From the NCBI GenBank assembly GCA_016987375.1, contig PJRA01000444.1:233814-297813 (forward strand): a DNA stretch of 64,000 nt, written 5' to 3'. The DNA comes from Brachionus koreanus. Taxonomy: Eukaryota; Rotifera; Eurotatoria; Ploima; Brachionidae. Made by a program: the position numbers and the translations under genes. The notes beneath the pieces were generated by a model. That model saw only the letters and a program-made list of their open reading frames with translations, was not told the DNA's origin and searched no databases. Of the stretch, positions 21,797 to 36,700 are shown in pieces (position 1 is the first letter of the stretch; each line of letters opens with the position of its first letter).

Positions 21797-24700
21797 CTAT
21801 AATAAAATAATTTTTAATTTGAATAAAAAAAAATAAAAGCACATAAATTAAAATAAAGGGGGCTTGTCAAATTCATGACCAGATGGTCACATATTTTACT
21901 TCAAAAATTCAAATAATTAATTAATTTTATAATTAATTTAAAGTAAATTTTGTGAACAAAATTTTTCACTCTGAAAATTTTTTTTCTAGTCATGTGATTG
22001 ATTACAAATATTGAATGTAAATTTTATGAACAATTATGTAATTTAAACTATTTCAAATTGAATTGTAAAATTATAATTTAACTTTTTCAAAAATGGAATT
22101 TAGTGAACTACAATATAAAGACCCATGTCAATTAGTTCTTTTTTTGATGAGCTTGGGAATTCTTTTGCCCGAGAAAGAATGCCAACAATGTAGACGAAAA
22201 TGTTCCTTGAAAAAACGTTCTCAAATAAAGTTTTTTATTAATCTGTATATATGTTAACGGTAAAATAAAATAAAATATATTGTTTTAAAAGCTTTATTAA
22301 GATAATTGAACGTTCTGAAGTTCTAAGAATTGAATCTCTATTTATACCTGTATTCTCGTGTTTATTACACAGGTCTATAATCAAGTCAAAATGTACTTTA
22401 GATGCTAAATGCATTTGTCAGCATGTTGAAGCTTCTAGTTTTTGTGATACATGGCTAGCATACCCTTAGTTATCTTTGTGCACCAGTTCATAAGCTGATG
22501 ATTGAGTGATAATCAGGCTAACATATATAGTCTTTTTAAAAGACGATAAGAACAATCAGACCCATTTTAAAATAACCCAATCGGTCAACTTTCACAACAA
22601 GGCCAAAGCTTATTATCTAGTGACATTAGAGATATTGGAAAAGCGACAAGAACAATCAAGTAAATTTTGTAAAAATAAACTGCAATGCCAAAATTTTACA
22701 GTTATATCAGTTAAATGTCTGTAGTGATGCCATGCTTCTGACAATTTGGGTCAAGTCAAAAAAATTTTGCATCAAAAAGAAAAAGCAATAGTTTGCTAGT
22801 CCTCAAAGTATTAACCATTGTCTTTTAGTCTTAAGCGAGTAGTTCCTCTCTAGTACCTTCCCTTGCTTCAACTTTGTCTTGGTTAGGAAAGTGCAGTTCT
22901 TTAAGAAAATGATCAAAAAGATGACAATCATAAGGAGAAAGATCTGAGCTATACACTGGTTTTATTAAACCTTGAAATTCTAATAAAAAAACAGCATCAT
23001 CACCTTTTTAACAAAGCGTACTCTTTTCAAGGCTAGCTAAGCTAGTTGAGATGGTTCCAACTGATATATTCTGTTCTAATATATTTGAAAATGCATTCAC
23101 TTCTCAAAACTAATTATCTGTCAGAAAAATTGTTCACCTAGTGAAATTTAAATAATGACAAACGAAAATTTAAAAATTTTCATTTAAAGTTTTTATTTTT
23201 TAAATTTTTTTTGAATTAAATAAACATAAAGTTAGACATATATCATTTTGAAAATTCTTTTTAATTAAACATATAAAATGACTTAGAGTTTTAAAATTAC
23301 AGACAAAGATGCTCGGAAGATCAGAAATATTCAATCTTTTAAAAAATGCTAAATTTTATGACTCAACATTATATCAAACACAATTTATACTAAACACTAA
23401 TAAAATAAATAGTTTTAAAACATTATGTGCTTTTTCATAAATAATTATTTTGAGACAAAATAGTTAAATTATTAAATTTTTAATTTAAAAGAAAAAAAAA
23501 AGCATTTTTTTTTGATATTTGATTTTTATTTTTTCCTTTAATTAAAATCTTATTAAAACACGTAAAATCAATGATTTTTAACTTTTTTTTTTTAAAATGC
23601 CTGAAAAGTTAAATCGAATTTTTATAAAAAAATTTGTAAAAAATTAAAAAATGATCAAGAATATTTTTTCAAGTGATCCAAATAGACACACACATGTTTT
23701 TTATGAGTTTATTAGCATACATCTTGAGCTAATACTACTTTGCATTTCAGTTATAACCGATTTATTCTGTATTTTTATCATTTTAAAATGCAAAAAATTA
23801 TTAATAAAAATTGATTTTCTAATTCTAATTAGTTTAGCTATATGGTGTATGTTTTTAAAGTTTTTCCTATTCAACACTTTTATATTTATTGGTTTTAAAA
23901 TAAAAGTAAAGAAAATAGTCTGTATTTTTTTATTAACATTAAGAAGCTTTGTAATGCAATACCAGTCAATACTTTTTTACTACTCTTTATTTCATCTATC
24001 ATTTCTTGATCGAACAAAATATTTCATTAGATTGAATTGTCTAATCAAAAAACCGAATTTCTTTTTTATTTACTTGACTCTAGTTTCGCTAATTTCTTTC
24101 ATATTCAATTTTGCGATTAGTTTTAAATTTCAAAGTGAAATAATGGAAACAAATGTACAGTATTGTTCGTTCAAGCAGGAATGGGTGTATGGCAAGAATC
24201 TTAAATACTTAGTTGTTATTCTATTTGAAGCATTGCCAAGTTTTTTAGCTATTTTTGTTTACAATATGTCATTATTTTTTCTTATAAAAATAATTTTGAC
24301 CAAAAAGCGTCTTTATTCTATCAGTGTGATAAAACACTTTAAACAACTTTTAAAAGTTATTTTGAAATTTATTTTTTACAACATAGTCTCAAATTTAAAT
24401 TTATTTATAATAATTTTTATCATATTACAAAATGTTTTCAAGTATATCGATTGGAGTCCTCAAATAAATGCAATGTATTCGATCACAAATTATGCCATCT
24501 ATGTACAATCAGTAATTCTATTAGCAATTCACAAAAAATTAAAAAATTACTTTTTTATTTTAGTCAAAAAAATGCTGCATAATTTGAGACAATTTTTTTT
24601 TAATTTAAAAAAATAAATCCTATTTGAAAAGTGTGTTGTGTCATATCTTCAATTGACTGATTTGATTTTAACTAAAGCTATTAAAAAGTTAAATGAAAAA

Positions 24701-27700
24701 AAAATCTCTTTTAAATGGATCAAAATATTTGAATTCATTTTAAATTTTCTAGGCTCGTGTTTATTTAGAATCAAAATCATGATGGATTATTCTACAAATA
24801 ATGAAACCATTTATTTCGTTTGTCATTTCTAGATTAAACTTTAATTTTATTAAATTTACTCAATAAATAATAAAAAAACCTAGTATTTTTTATATGAATT
24901 TCATTTTTTATTTTCATATCCATAAATAAATTTATTATTACAACAAAAGTTATAGCAATCTGGTTATTGAACAGTTAACACTGCAGTATACATTCATTCG
25001 ACTAGTTCACACAATCATAGACTTATTTAGTTAGTGACAAAATTTGCAGTGTAGATGATCAATTCCATGCAGTAGCCTCTCTGTCAGATCTGAGCTTTTG
25101 CACAAAAATGTACTAGAAAAAGAGTCGAATGCCTCCCCATTATTCACTAGGATAGAATAAGGTCAATTATTATTAATTTTAAATTTGGTCTCTAAGATAA
25201 TTAAGGACGATTTATTATTTTTTAACAAAAATTAAATATTATTTTACTAAAAAAAAAAATTTTTTTCAATTCAGTTCTAATCAATTCTAAAATTTTATAT
25301 TTGAAAAAAAAAGTAAATAACAGTAGTAATTTGTATTCTTTATCAATTCAATACTTAGTTTTTTTTATCTACTAATGTTTCATTTAAAATAGTTATTTTA
25401 TGCATTTTGAACAACAATATGGATGTTTTTTTGATATCGACATCAATTAGCTTAAAATTATCTTGTAACAGTTCAGCTAAAATTTATAAATTTTTTCTTT
25501 TAGTCTGTCAAAACCTCTAATTTTTTTTTAAGAGAAAATTTTAAATTGATATATTTTTCTTTTGTTGCTTGCTAGTATGGTCTGATCAGAAGCTCAAGGA
25601 TGCAGTGTCTTTTCAAGTCACTTGGGGAGCTAATTACATGCCGCTTTATTGACTCTACAGCTGCATCCTATTTAATTCAGTCAGTAAATAATTTTAGTAA
25701 TAGTTTTTAAATTTAAAATTTTGAGTTAAAATTTTTTTTTTCTTTTCTATAACTTTTCCTTTGCTTTGATCATAATTAACATAAATTTAAATTAATTAAC
25801 ATGATTTACTGGATAATTTATGAACATCTAATTTATTAATGTATTCGTTTCATTATTATCAAAATTTAAATTCAATTAATCAAAGAAAATAATTTAATTC
25901 TAACTTTCTTCTGGTTGTGCTTCAAGCATCAAAATCTTTCTATCAATAATTAAATTGTTCTGTAGCTCATCAATAGCTAGCAGTTCGAATTCACTTGTTG
26001 CCATTGATTTGGCAGGTCGATATTCAAAAGCTTTCTCATAACCGTCATATAGCACAATACCACCCAGATTGACGGATCTCAACTGATACCTTTAAAAATG
26101 AAAAATTTTTTTATAAAAATTTTTAACTAAAAATTCTTACTTTATTAATCTAAAATTAGTTGATTGTTTCATTGCCCATTTGAAGACAATTGTTTTGTCT
26201 ACTCTCCACATTGCGTCAAAAAAAATAATTCTCTCATTTGACAACGTCTTAAATTTGATTGTTTGTAGACTGATCAAACAGGACACTTGGTTACAAAATT
26301 CTGTCTTCATTTCATATACTGAATCAGACATTAAACCATTTATTGTAACATTGCTTAAAAATTCAAGTAGTTGTTGCCCGTCTAATTGGCTTAAATTCTC
26401 ATGTACCAATTCATTTTTTGATTCTAATCCATTTTGCTTTACAATTACATAAATGGAGTTTAGTTGACCATTTATTTTTAACGGTGGTCTAAGCATCAGT
26501 GACACTGAGTCATTGCCAGCATATAAAATTGAGCCGATCATGACCAATAATTGTGGTGACATTGCTTTTGTCTTTAATTTTAAACTTTCACTTTTAACTA
26601 ATCCATAAATTGAAGTCATTTCAACATAATAGATATATTCTGTATCAAAGCTTAAAGATATGTCTTCGTATCGATAGCCGGTTCCAGCATAAACTACTTT
26701 ATCTTCTAGTTTAATAGGCCTGAAATTTTGATCATATAAAATTGGCTGATTTAAAACCAGTCGATATAGTTTAAAATCAAAATCAAGATCCTTCAAATTA
26801 TCATCAATATTCCATTTAAATAAAAATCCTTGCATTGTTTTCATTGCTTTAAATGAAATATTTTTTATTGTTCCAGTTGTGTTGCACACAAAGCTCTTTG
26901 AATAGGCACAACCGGCTTTGTTACATGCACCTAAAACAATTTCATATTGGCTAAATGGCATTAAGCTGTCAATAATGACCATATTTTTGTCTTTTACTAC
27001 CAAATTAGAAAACTCATTTTGTCCAAATCGATACTTAATGACATAATTATTTATTGTTTGAGATAATAGAGGCCATCCAATGCTCAAATTTCTCATGCCG
27101 GATGTACAAATTGGTTCAACGTCAATCACTGGAAGGGTTTGAAGTGTTTCAACTTCAAGATAATCACTAGATTTTAGACAACCTAGGTCTAAAAATGTGC
27201 ATACTTCTAAATTAATGAAATATTGAGTGTTAGCTTGAAGATTTTTGATTAATACAACTGGTTCGGGAGTGGCCATAGTCATCACATTGTTAACGAAATA
27301 TCTGTATTCAACTATTTTTTGGTTGACACGAAGGACAACACTAAGACTTGCATCTAATTTGATGTAATCAGTGCCTAAATCAAGAAGAATCGGCTTGTAA
27401 ACAAGAACTGGTGGTAAATTAAAAGTTTTGATAAAGACAGAAAAATTGTCATCGCTTGAGCATCCAATTTGATTGCAAGCAAATACATTATATTTTAGAT
27501 ATTGATTTGGCGTAAAGACAAAAATGTCGTCATAGCTCAATAAATCTGATTTTTGATCGTATAAAGTGGTTATTAGATTTGAATCACGATAAATTTTGTA
27601 ATTGACAAGATGAGAGTATGTTGTCGGCTTTTTGAAAGTTAATCTTATTAACGTTTCATTTATTTGTTTAGCAGTCATTTGGTGAAAGCTATGTGGCTTA

Positions 27701-30700
27701 ATGAGATCAATAGGCACTGGTTGGGTATACTCACTGGACACACTGCCAACAGAATTATAAATCACACTTCTGTAAGAGTAAAGCTTATTGGGAATCACAG
27801 AACAATCCAAAAATGGTGTTGTCAGTGTAAAATTATTGACTAGAATTTCTTCGGTTACTTCAGAACTAATTGATTTGCTAGATCTGTAAATTTCTCCATA
27901 TCTAGATTGATAAATTTAAAAAAAAAAATTTATTATATTTAATTTCTAATTGTGCAAAAACAAATAATTTTATTAATTTAAAATTTATAAAAAAAATGCT
28001 TAGTTTAATGCTTTAGAACAAAGTGAATTGTTCGGGCATTGTTCTAAAAAAATTTCCGCTTTTTATACCTATTTAAAATAAAAAGACCCATAAAAAAAAT
28101 ACCAACAAAATAAAGCAACATGTCATTTTGCATTTTTTTCAAATGAATCAAATTTTTTTAAAGAAAAAAATAAAAATTATTATTATTATTAATTGAGAAA
28201 AAAATTCTTTCTTTAAATTTTATTAATTCTAATTCTAGTTAGCGCATTTTATTTTCCTTTTTACCTAAATGTCTTTAGATTATACAATATTGTCAATTGA
28301 GAAATCGAGCACAAACTAGAAAACACAATCAAGTCGATTCAGTCACTCAACCTTGGATGCATATCTTTAATATATTTTTCGTCCTTTTTTTTCAGATTTC
28401 CCTTTCTGTTAGTAGGATTTGGTTAATTCTAATAGCATTTTTCTGTATTTTTAATTTTCAATATTTTCTAGACATGTTCGTATGGAGTCTCTGATACCAT
28501 ATAAAAATCTGGTTAGCTTATTAAGAAAAGCTAAGGGGAAAAATAACATATATGGATATATGTTAAATAGTTTATTGCAATAGTATAATATAAATATAAT
28601 GTAATATATATAATAAAGTCTTTTCCATTCAGTAGGACTTTTAAGTCGCCATAATAATTTTTAGTCATCTCAGACTAGCAGGTAAACTTTATTAATTAAC
28701 TTTTGAAAAAGAAACTTTTTGTTTACTTTGTCAAATGCCATGCTTTCATCTATTGCACCCTCGCATTCATTTCTGTTTTTATTTTATTTTTTGGTTGATT
28801 TTTATATTATTTTTCTATACTATTAAGTCTATTTAGAGCTTAATTATTGATTTTTTTGTCTCTTTTTTAAATAATTACAGATAAATATTTCATTTTTTTA
28901 ATTAAATAATCTTTTAAAGTGCTAACTTGATTTTTTGTGTACATTAAAAATTAAAAAATATGCCTAATTACATTTTTCATTTTTTTAAAGAAATCCAGGA
29001 TTTTTTTACATTTCTTTATAATTTAACCCAAGTCTTTCCAAATGTCTGAATTAAATTTTTTGGTTAAAAAAACTGAAAAACACTTATAAACAATGAAGAA
29101 ACAAAAAATGAATGAATCATTAAACTAATTAAATTTTGAGTTTTTTCTTACTTGTAAACTCCGTTCATTTTTGACGGTAGATTAACACTAACCGTAAAAC
29201 ATTGGCTTTCTTTGATTACATTAGGTGCTTCTAGTCCCATTGGATAGCTAGACTCAGTTTGAACAACAGTTGTGTATGAATACATTGAACAGCCCATGTT
29301 GGTGCATGCCTCATAGTCAAAGGTATAATTTGTAAATGGCTCTAAATTTGAGCACATAAAATCCCGATTTTTGCCACTAAAGACTAATTTTTTGTCCATA
29401 TACAAATTAAATTTAGTCACTATGCCGTTTGGTTGATCTGGCTCAGAAAATCTAATAAAAATTTTGTCCACAAAAGACTCGTACTTGAGGGGTCTAAGAA
29501 GCTTGGGCGGAGACTCCAGTGTGTTCACTAGCAAAAACTCTTCGACCTTGGACTCAAATCCAGAGAAGCTCACTGCCCAAACAGTCACATTGTACATGGT
29601 GAATGCTTTCAATCCGTTCACCACTGTTTCATAGGATGAATTAACTCTACACACAGTTTCAACTGGTATTTTAAACAAGGTTTTATTCGAGTCTAAATAA
29701 ATTGTTTCTAACAAGACAATAAAGTGAGATAGATAAAAATTTTGGTTTTTGAAGCGAATTTTGATGCCTGTTGAAAAAATTTGAATGGTGCGTAGATCAT
29801 AAATGGGAAGTGGCCGGCCGCCTGGAGTCATGAAATTCAGTTCGTCACTCTCGCTCATGCCATGTTCATTTGCAGCTACAACTCTAACCCAATTGAATAT
29901 AAACTCATTTAAAATATTTATTTTGAAAAATAAAAAATTTTCACTCATTTCAATTGAATTTATTAAAGTCATATTTTCAAATATTCTACTAGTACAATTT
30001 GACTTAGTCCAAATGACCTGATATCTATTCACACAATTAATTTTCATTCGCCATCTAATTGACACTTCATTTGAATGATTTTTAAATGCATAAAAAATCG
30101 AGTCAAATTGAGGCAGTTGGCATTTGGTGCGCACATAAATAGCGTTGCTGATCAAAGCTTTATTTCTAGGAAAATTAGAGCTAATGATTAGACGCAGCGA
30201 ATAGTTTGTGTACGAATTTAGGCCAGTAATGTTAACCAAAGTGACTGATTTGTTTCGATCAGGATATGGAAATTCTAAACTTTGAGCCTTTTTTTTTTGG
30301 CTTAAAAGCAAAATTTTTATCGAAAAGCTGACAGATGGTTCCAGGCAAGAAATAAACGTTTGCCATTCTGAATTACTGTAGCTTAGAGTCAAAGAATTTG
30401 AGTGCACTTTGCTCAAATTTACTTGCAGTAAATTCATAAAATAAATTGAATTTGGAAATTTTAAAGTGTTGTTTTTGCACTTGGAAAATTTTGAGTCCAC
30501 TGGAGTCCTTATTTGTACAGGCATAGATTCCAATACACACACTCCATTCGATACCTCAATCACATATGTATACAGCTCATTTGGCTCCAGGCCAGTGTCT
30601 ACATGCGCATAAAAATCTTGATTTGCATCTCTTACTGTTACAACTAGAAGCTCATTGCGGTATAGTTTGTAATAGGCCAAATTTCCATTCAATTCAGGCT

Positions 30701-33700
30701 GCCACCAGATTACCTCAATAGCGCTCTCATTCAATGCATACAAAGTTGGCTTTTTAAAGTTTGAAATTTTGTCTGAATTAGTAGTCACGTGACCTAAACT
30801 AGGATCACTGCATCCGTTCTCATTACAAGCTATCAATTTAAAGTCATACAAATAATTAGCCTTCAAATCAATTATGTTAACAGTGATATTTAAATTGTTG
30901 TCAATAAAAACATTGCTTGTTAGAATAATTGATTTGGATGGACCTTGTGATGAAATCGTACAATTTGTTTGATTTGATTCAAAATTGAAGTAAAATTCTG
31001 TTTCCAAATCGATTTGTGGTATTTGTAAGACAATTTTTTGTACAATGTCAATCACAGACCATTTGAGTGTAATTGAAGAACTTGTTTGTGTTACATGAAT
31101 TAATTCAATAGATTCGGGTTTGTCTAATTTTAAACTCAATACTAGCTTATTTGAGTTTTGAGTGCATCCTGCTGAATTGCACGCTTCTATTGAATAAATA
31201 TACTTTTTATTTTTATCAATACTTTTGTCCTCAAATTCAAGTAGTTTTCCTAAATAAATTTGCGAATTATTGCGGCTCAAAATAAAATAAAAATTAAAAT
31301 CATTTGGTCTTAATGGCATTTGCCATGTGAGTAATATTGAATCATCACTAGTTGATTGAAATGTAAATTGTGAGAAAAATTGTGGCCTAGTAACTTGAGT
31401 TTTAATTGTGTAGGCTTGTGTCGAACATGCTTGACCAAATGAGTTTTCTGCACAAATTTTGTATTCATATATTGTGGAAGAGTTTAGTTCTCTGTCTGAA
31501 TAATAAGTCAAATTTTGTGTCGATATCAAATGGTATTGTTGACAAAATTTAGGCAAAGGTGGAAAAATTGGACAGCGTCTTGATCGGTCTGCAAGCTCGT
31601 TCTTGAGTTCTAAATTGCAGCAATATTGAGTGGACGTGTTGTAATAGGGCAGACCAGCACAACAAGCATTTCCTTGACCTGTGTTGTAGCTTATGTCAGT
31701 ATTACTTTTACAGCATATTTCATTGTCTTTCACTGGAATGTAGTAATTTGAACAGCATTTGTGGCCTCTAAGTGGATCATAGATTTTATCGCCACAGCAT
31801 ATTTTACCTATTGGACATTCTTTTTGTAAATTAGATGAAATACATGCCAAACGACGCAGTACTAAGTACTTAATCTCATAGCCATTTGGTCTGTCAACTT
31901 CTTTCCATGATAAATCAACTGAAGTTGGTTCATTTAATTTGAGCATTAATTGAGATAAACCTTTGGTTGATAATTATTAAAATTAAGCAATAAATTTTTT
32001 GAAAATAGAGTTTATTTTTAAATTCATTATAATTCATTTCACTTTTTACTTATATTAATTATCAATTTTTTAATTTAATTTTTTCTTATAAGAAAAGAAA
32101 AAAGGTGCTATTTCGGGATATATTTTTTTACGTAATTGTCAAACTTGTTTTTAAGTCATATAAATTTAAGTCTTAGGTCAAGTCAGTGTATTAATTTTTT
32201 AGTCAAGATTAGGCTTCATTATCTGCTTTTATTTATTTATTTTTATTAAAAATATAATTTAGGGGGGTCTCCAGGTTCGTCTGAATGGCTTACGGCTTCA
32301 TTTAAACCCAATAGCTACGCAAAAATTGAGTACAAAGTTATAAATATGTAGAAGAAAGAAAAATGTTAGAATTTAATTTAGGTACAATTTGCAAGTCTGG
32401 AGAACTTATCTATAGGTGTGTCAAATTTTTGCTATCAAATCTTGTTTGGATTTGTTTTTTACAAATTTAACAAATAAGCTGTTTGATCTATCTTGGATTG
32501 TTTCTAGCTTTAGGACTTTGTGCATTGATTTAATTGAGGTTTCGATTGGAAAATATTTAATTATTTTTAACAATTTATTTTGGATTTTTTGGAGGGATGT
32601 TTTTATTCTTGATGTTGCGATACTTATTATGATAAAGCAGTAATCGAATAGCGATCTTATCAATGATTTGTATAGCGTTAAGTTCAACTTGATTGAGTTT
32701 GACCATTTCACCCTTTTTATTCTTCTAATAAGGTCAGTTTTTGGAAAGGTTTGTCCAATTAAGAAATTTTCGAGTGGAATGAATTTGTGATTTAGACTTA
32801 AAACTATGACTTATAAACAAGTATCCTAATAGTTCATTAATTAATTTGCAAATTTGCTTTAAGTAGTTTAAATTTAAAAAAAAATTGTCTAGATTTTACT
32901 AAAACTTAGGTTTTTGAATAAAGCATTCGACAATTATTATCTAAACTTTTAAACAAGTTTTTTTATCTAATATTTGATGAGAAAATCAAGTTTCTAATTA
33001 GTTTTTTTTTTAAGAATAAAAAATTAACATTCATTAGTGATAAATAGAATAATGTTTACCTTGTGGCGGTAGAGTACTATGTGAGTAAACTTTAGGCTTG
33101 AATTCAATACAATTCAAAAGAAGACATGCTCTAAGTCTTATAAAGTAAACTTCATTATTGACTACTGGCCCAAGAGCAATCTGTCCAATTTTCTCAGCTA
33201 CTTGTTTGACATCTAATATTTTTTCTTTAAATTCCAGCAGAATTCCCAATTTGTCATAATATTTAATTAGCAAATCTGCCATTCTGTACATGACCATCAG
33301 CTGATTGTTTGATCGTTGAATTAGAATTTCAGTGTCATAATAAGTGTCGGTCAAACTTTTTGTTCTACATGATCTTTGCTCGCTTTTCAAATAGTACACA
33401 TGAGACGAGTCGGACACCAATTTTATCACTAGACTAATATTATAGTCACGTGACTCGTTCAAAAAAATCAAGTCTTCATTTAAAATGAAAAAATCTTTCC
33501 ACCTAATGTTTGTTCCATTTAGCTCTAAATAAAATTCCTCATAAACCAACTGATTTGTACCAAACAATTTTTTTAAATAGAATAAAATCTCATTTTTTTT
33601 AATATTCCATTTTATGTGTCCCAAATTGGCCGTTGGACATTTAAATTCCAAATTAAAATTATATCTAATTATGTCATCAACTAGAACTGGTTCAGTAGAT

Positions 33701-36700
33701 GTGACATCGACTACACTGGTCCATTCAGATATTGCACTTCCAAACTCGTTAATATAAATCACTCTATATCTGAACGAGCTTGATTTTACACCAGTGTCCA
33801 AATAGTGCAAATCTTGGCCCGAATACAAGTTTTCTGTTCTATTCGTATTGACGTTAAGTCTGATTACTTGGTAGCTAATAAACTGTCCATTACTAAATTC
33901 TGCCTCAAGCCATTCAACTGACACTGCTTTTGGCGAGAGCATTTTGGCTACAGGACGACCAAAACCTGTCGGTATGTCACCAGGTGTTCGAAAACTTTTG
34001 CTCAAACTATACGAACATGAATCGCTCATTTGACTAACACAAGCAATTAATGTATTCTTATAAACTGTAAATGGTGTTAAATTAGTGATCAGTATAGTTT
34101 GTTGATTTACATCTTCAATATTAAACAAAAGTGATTGCTTATTACTTTTAAGCTTAAGAGTGTATCTAGTTAAATTGCACAAAGTTATTGGTTTGATCCA
34201 TTCGAATCGTGCACTAGAACTATTAATTAAATTAATGACTGGTGGGGTTACAACAAGAGGCTTGGATGAAGAGACCGTTATGTTTGTGTATGTGCTAATA
34301 GCCGATCCTACTTGATTGAAAACAGAAATGCGGTATGAATAAACACCACATGGCTCTATATCGTTGTCATCTAAAAATGTGTTCTTTAGACCGGAGAATT
34401 TGTACTTGCGCACAGAGCGGCTTTGTAGCAGTGATTTAAAATCATAACGTTCAAGCACATAGTGTTTTAATATGCCGTTTAGTTTAGACGGCGGTGACCA
34501 TGTGACTTGAACAGTGTATGAATTAATGGAGCTTAGAACTGGAGGCTGTTGTCCTTGAGGCTTGGCTGCAACTGTTCTTGTGTAGTTATTATTGCTTAGA
34601 TTAAATTTGTCATAAGAGGATTGTGCACAATCTATAGAATTGCATGACTCTATGACAAATAAATATTGCGTGTACGGCTCTAAATGTGTTATGTTATATT
34701 CATTGGTTGTGTTGTCAACACTTATCACTCCTATATGCTCTAATTCATTCATGTACTTGAAAACATTTATTCTAAACAGGCTTATAAATCCGTTTGGCAT
34801 AGAAGCCTGTGTGAATTTCACATAAGCACTTGTTGAGCTAACATTTACAACTTTGATTGGTGGCTGGTGCATAGGAGCGGCTTCTTGGGTGTAAAAATCT
34901 GGACTCCAGTCCGAAGTTGTTTGTCCATAAAAATTCGAAGCTGTTAGTCTAAACGAAAAGGCAGTGTATGGACTCAAATTTTTTAAAATAAAAAAACTGG
35001 CTAGAACTCTATTAGAGAACAAGCTAATGATTTGATCTTCATAGACAGGCTCTTCAATAGGCCCAGATTGGTTCCATACAAATTTTTTACGATAAACAAG
35101 CTCATAGGAAAAAAGTTGGTCCTCCGAGTTTGTTAATAAGGGCGGCAACCATTCAACTTTGAGACAAGTACAATTTGAATAGACAAGCTCAGGTGCTGGC
35201 AGATAATCTGGACCTGATTTTAAAGTTACAACCCTAACTATATCACTAAGCACAAAGCCTTTGCTATTCGTAGCATTTATTTGAATTTCATAAATTGAAT
35301 CCGCCAGGATTCGATCTAGCACTCCATATTTTGTGTTCATAACTGTAGTGTTCATTAGATTAACAGTCATTGTTTTGACTATTTGCAAGCCATCTTTGTA
35401 AAATTGTCTTAATAGTTTAATATCTGATTCGACCAGGAATGGCCCGGTCACAAATACCAAGTAAAGAATATTTCCATTTGGTTTTAGTGGATCCTTTGGA
35501 TCTGAAAACCATTTGAGCTCAATTTGGTTCGATCCTTGATTAAGAATTTTATTTTAAATAAATAAATAAAATAAGTAGAATTTTAGAATTAAGGTTCGCG
35601 CGTAGCAAAACTACTTGAGAAAATTCTGAACAATATGTTGGGACCACTTTTTTTATTTTTTTAATTTTAAGCACAAAAAATTGCTAAAAATAAGTGTAAA
35701 ATAAACAAAAAAAAGAATTAAATTGTTTTATTTTGATTAGTGTTTTTAGAACTTTAGAAATTTCTTTATATGTTTAATTTTTATATAAACAGACTAAACT
35801 AATTAAAGAAATAAAAAAGGTGGTCGCAACATTTTGTTCAGAATTTCCTCTGATTTCTGAATCTGTAAAAAAAGGAGGGGTTGGGAAAAAGTAACTGGAA
35901 AAAGTCTATGTTTTTACCATTTTTTGTCAAAAATCATGGTAAATTGTCATAAAAAAATAGAAAATAAATATACCATTTTGTAGAATAGATTATGAGCTTT
36001 CAGATTTGGTGCATATTTAATGAGCTATGACTATGAATACCTGAGATATTTTGACTTAAAGACAAGCAACTTTTGTTTTTTTTCAAATCTTTAAGGACGT
36101 GGGGTCCAAAAAAATTTTTTTTGACCAAACCAAAAAAAATACTAATAGAAAAAACAGTAGAAGATGTTCTTGGATACGTAAAACATGAGAGAAACAAATG
36201 GGCACAGATAGCCGAAACAGAGAAATTAAAGCCAAAATATTACAGACAAAAATTTTCTTGATTCGAGAAATATTAGAGAGACATTATAAACCAGAAAAGC
36301 TGTAGAAGCCACATATAACAGCTTAAGAAAGAGAACACGCTCTTAGATATTGCGACTCATTCAGCTCTTAAGTTTTAAATAGACAAGAACCTAAAGAGTG
36401 CATATGTCCTGTACCCACTAGTAACGAGTGTAGAATAAAAATGGATCATAAGTTAAGTTCAATTTGCTATAAGAGTGGACAAGACTATTCCCAATTTTTT
36501 TGCAAAATTTGAATTCAGACTGATCCTACCTAGTCAATCAAAATTTGAATTAAAAAAAAATAAATCGATTTTTCATCGATGAGAAGTGAGCAAATTCATA
36601 ATGTTTTATTGTTAAGAAATAAAAATTTCATCGGCTTTTCATTTATCTAAATATAATAAATTAATTTTTTTTACAAAGTTTATAGAAAGATTTGAATTTT

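Larger units (their letters stand above)
21797..25904. other. Usherin intron 11 (4.1 kb)
   Basis: Hosts the nested 7TM receptor gene (23651-24616, +), a Merlin-like relic, a mariner relic and a dispersed repeat, each listed separately. The remainder is AT-rich and shows nothing coding. Confidence 0.7.

Noticed and set aside
21366..21842. Usherin C terminus ending in ...RTCMISNPF
   Set aside because: That tail is translation through a 54-nt intron. Splicing restores the membrane helix and basic anchor.
24638..24832. 64-codon frame after the 7TM gene
   Set aside because: No ATG at its opening, no domain, and likely chance in AT-rich DNA.
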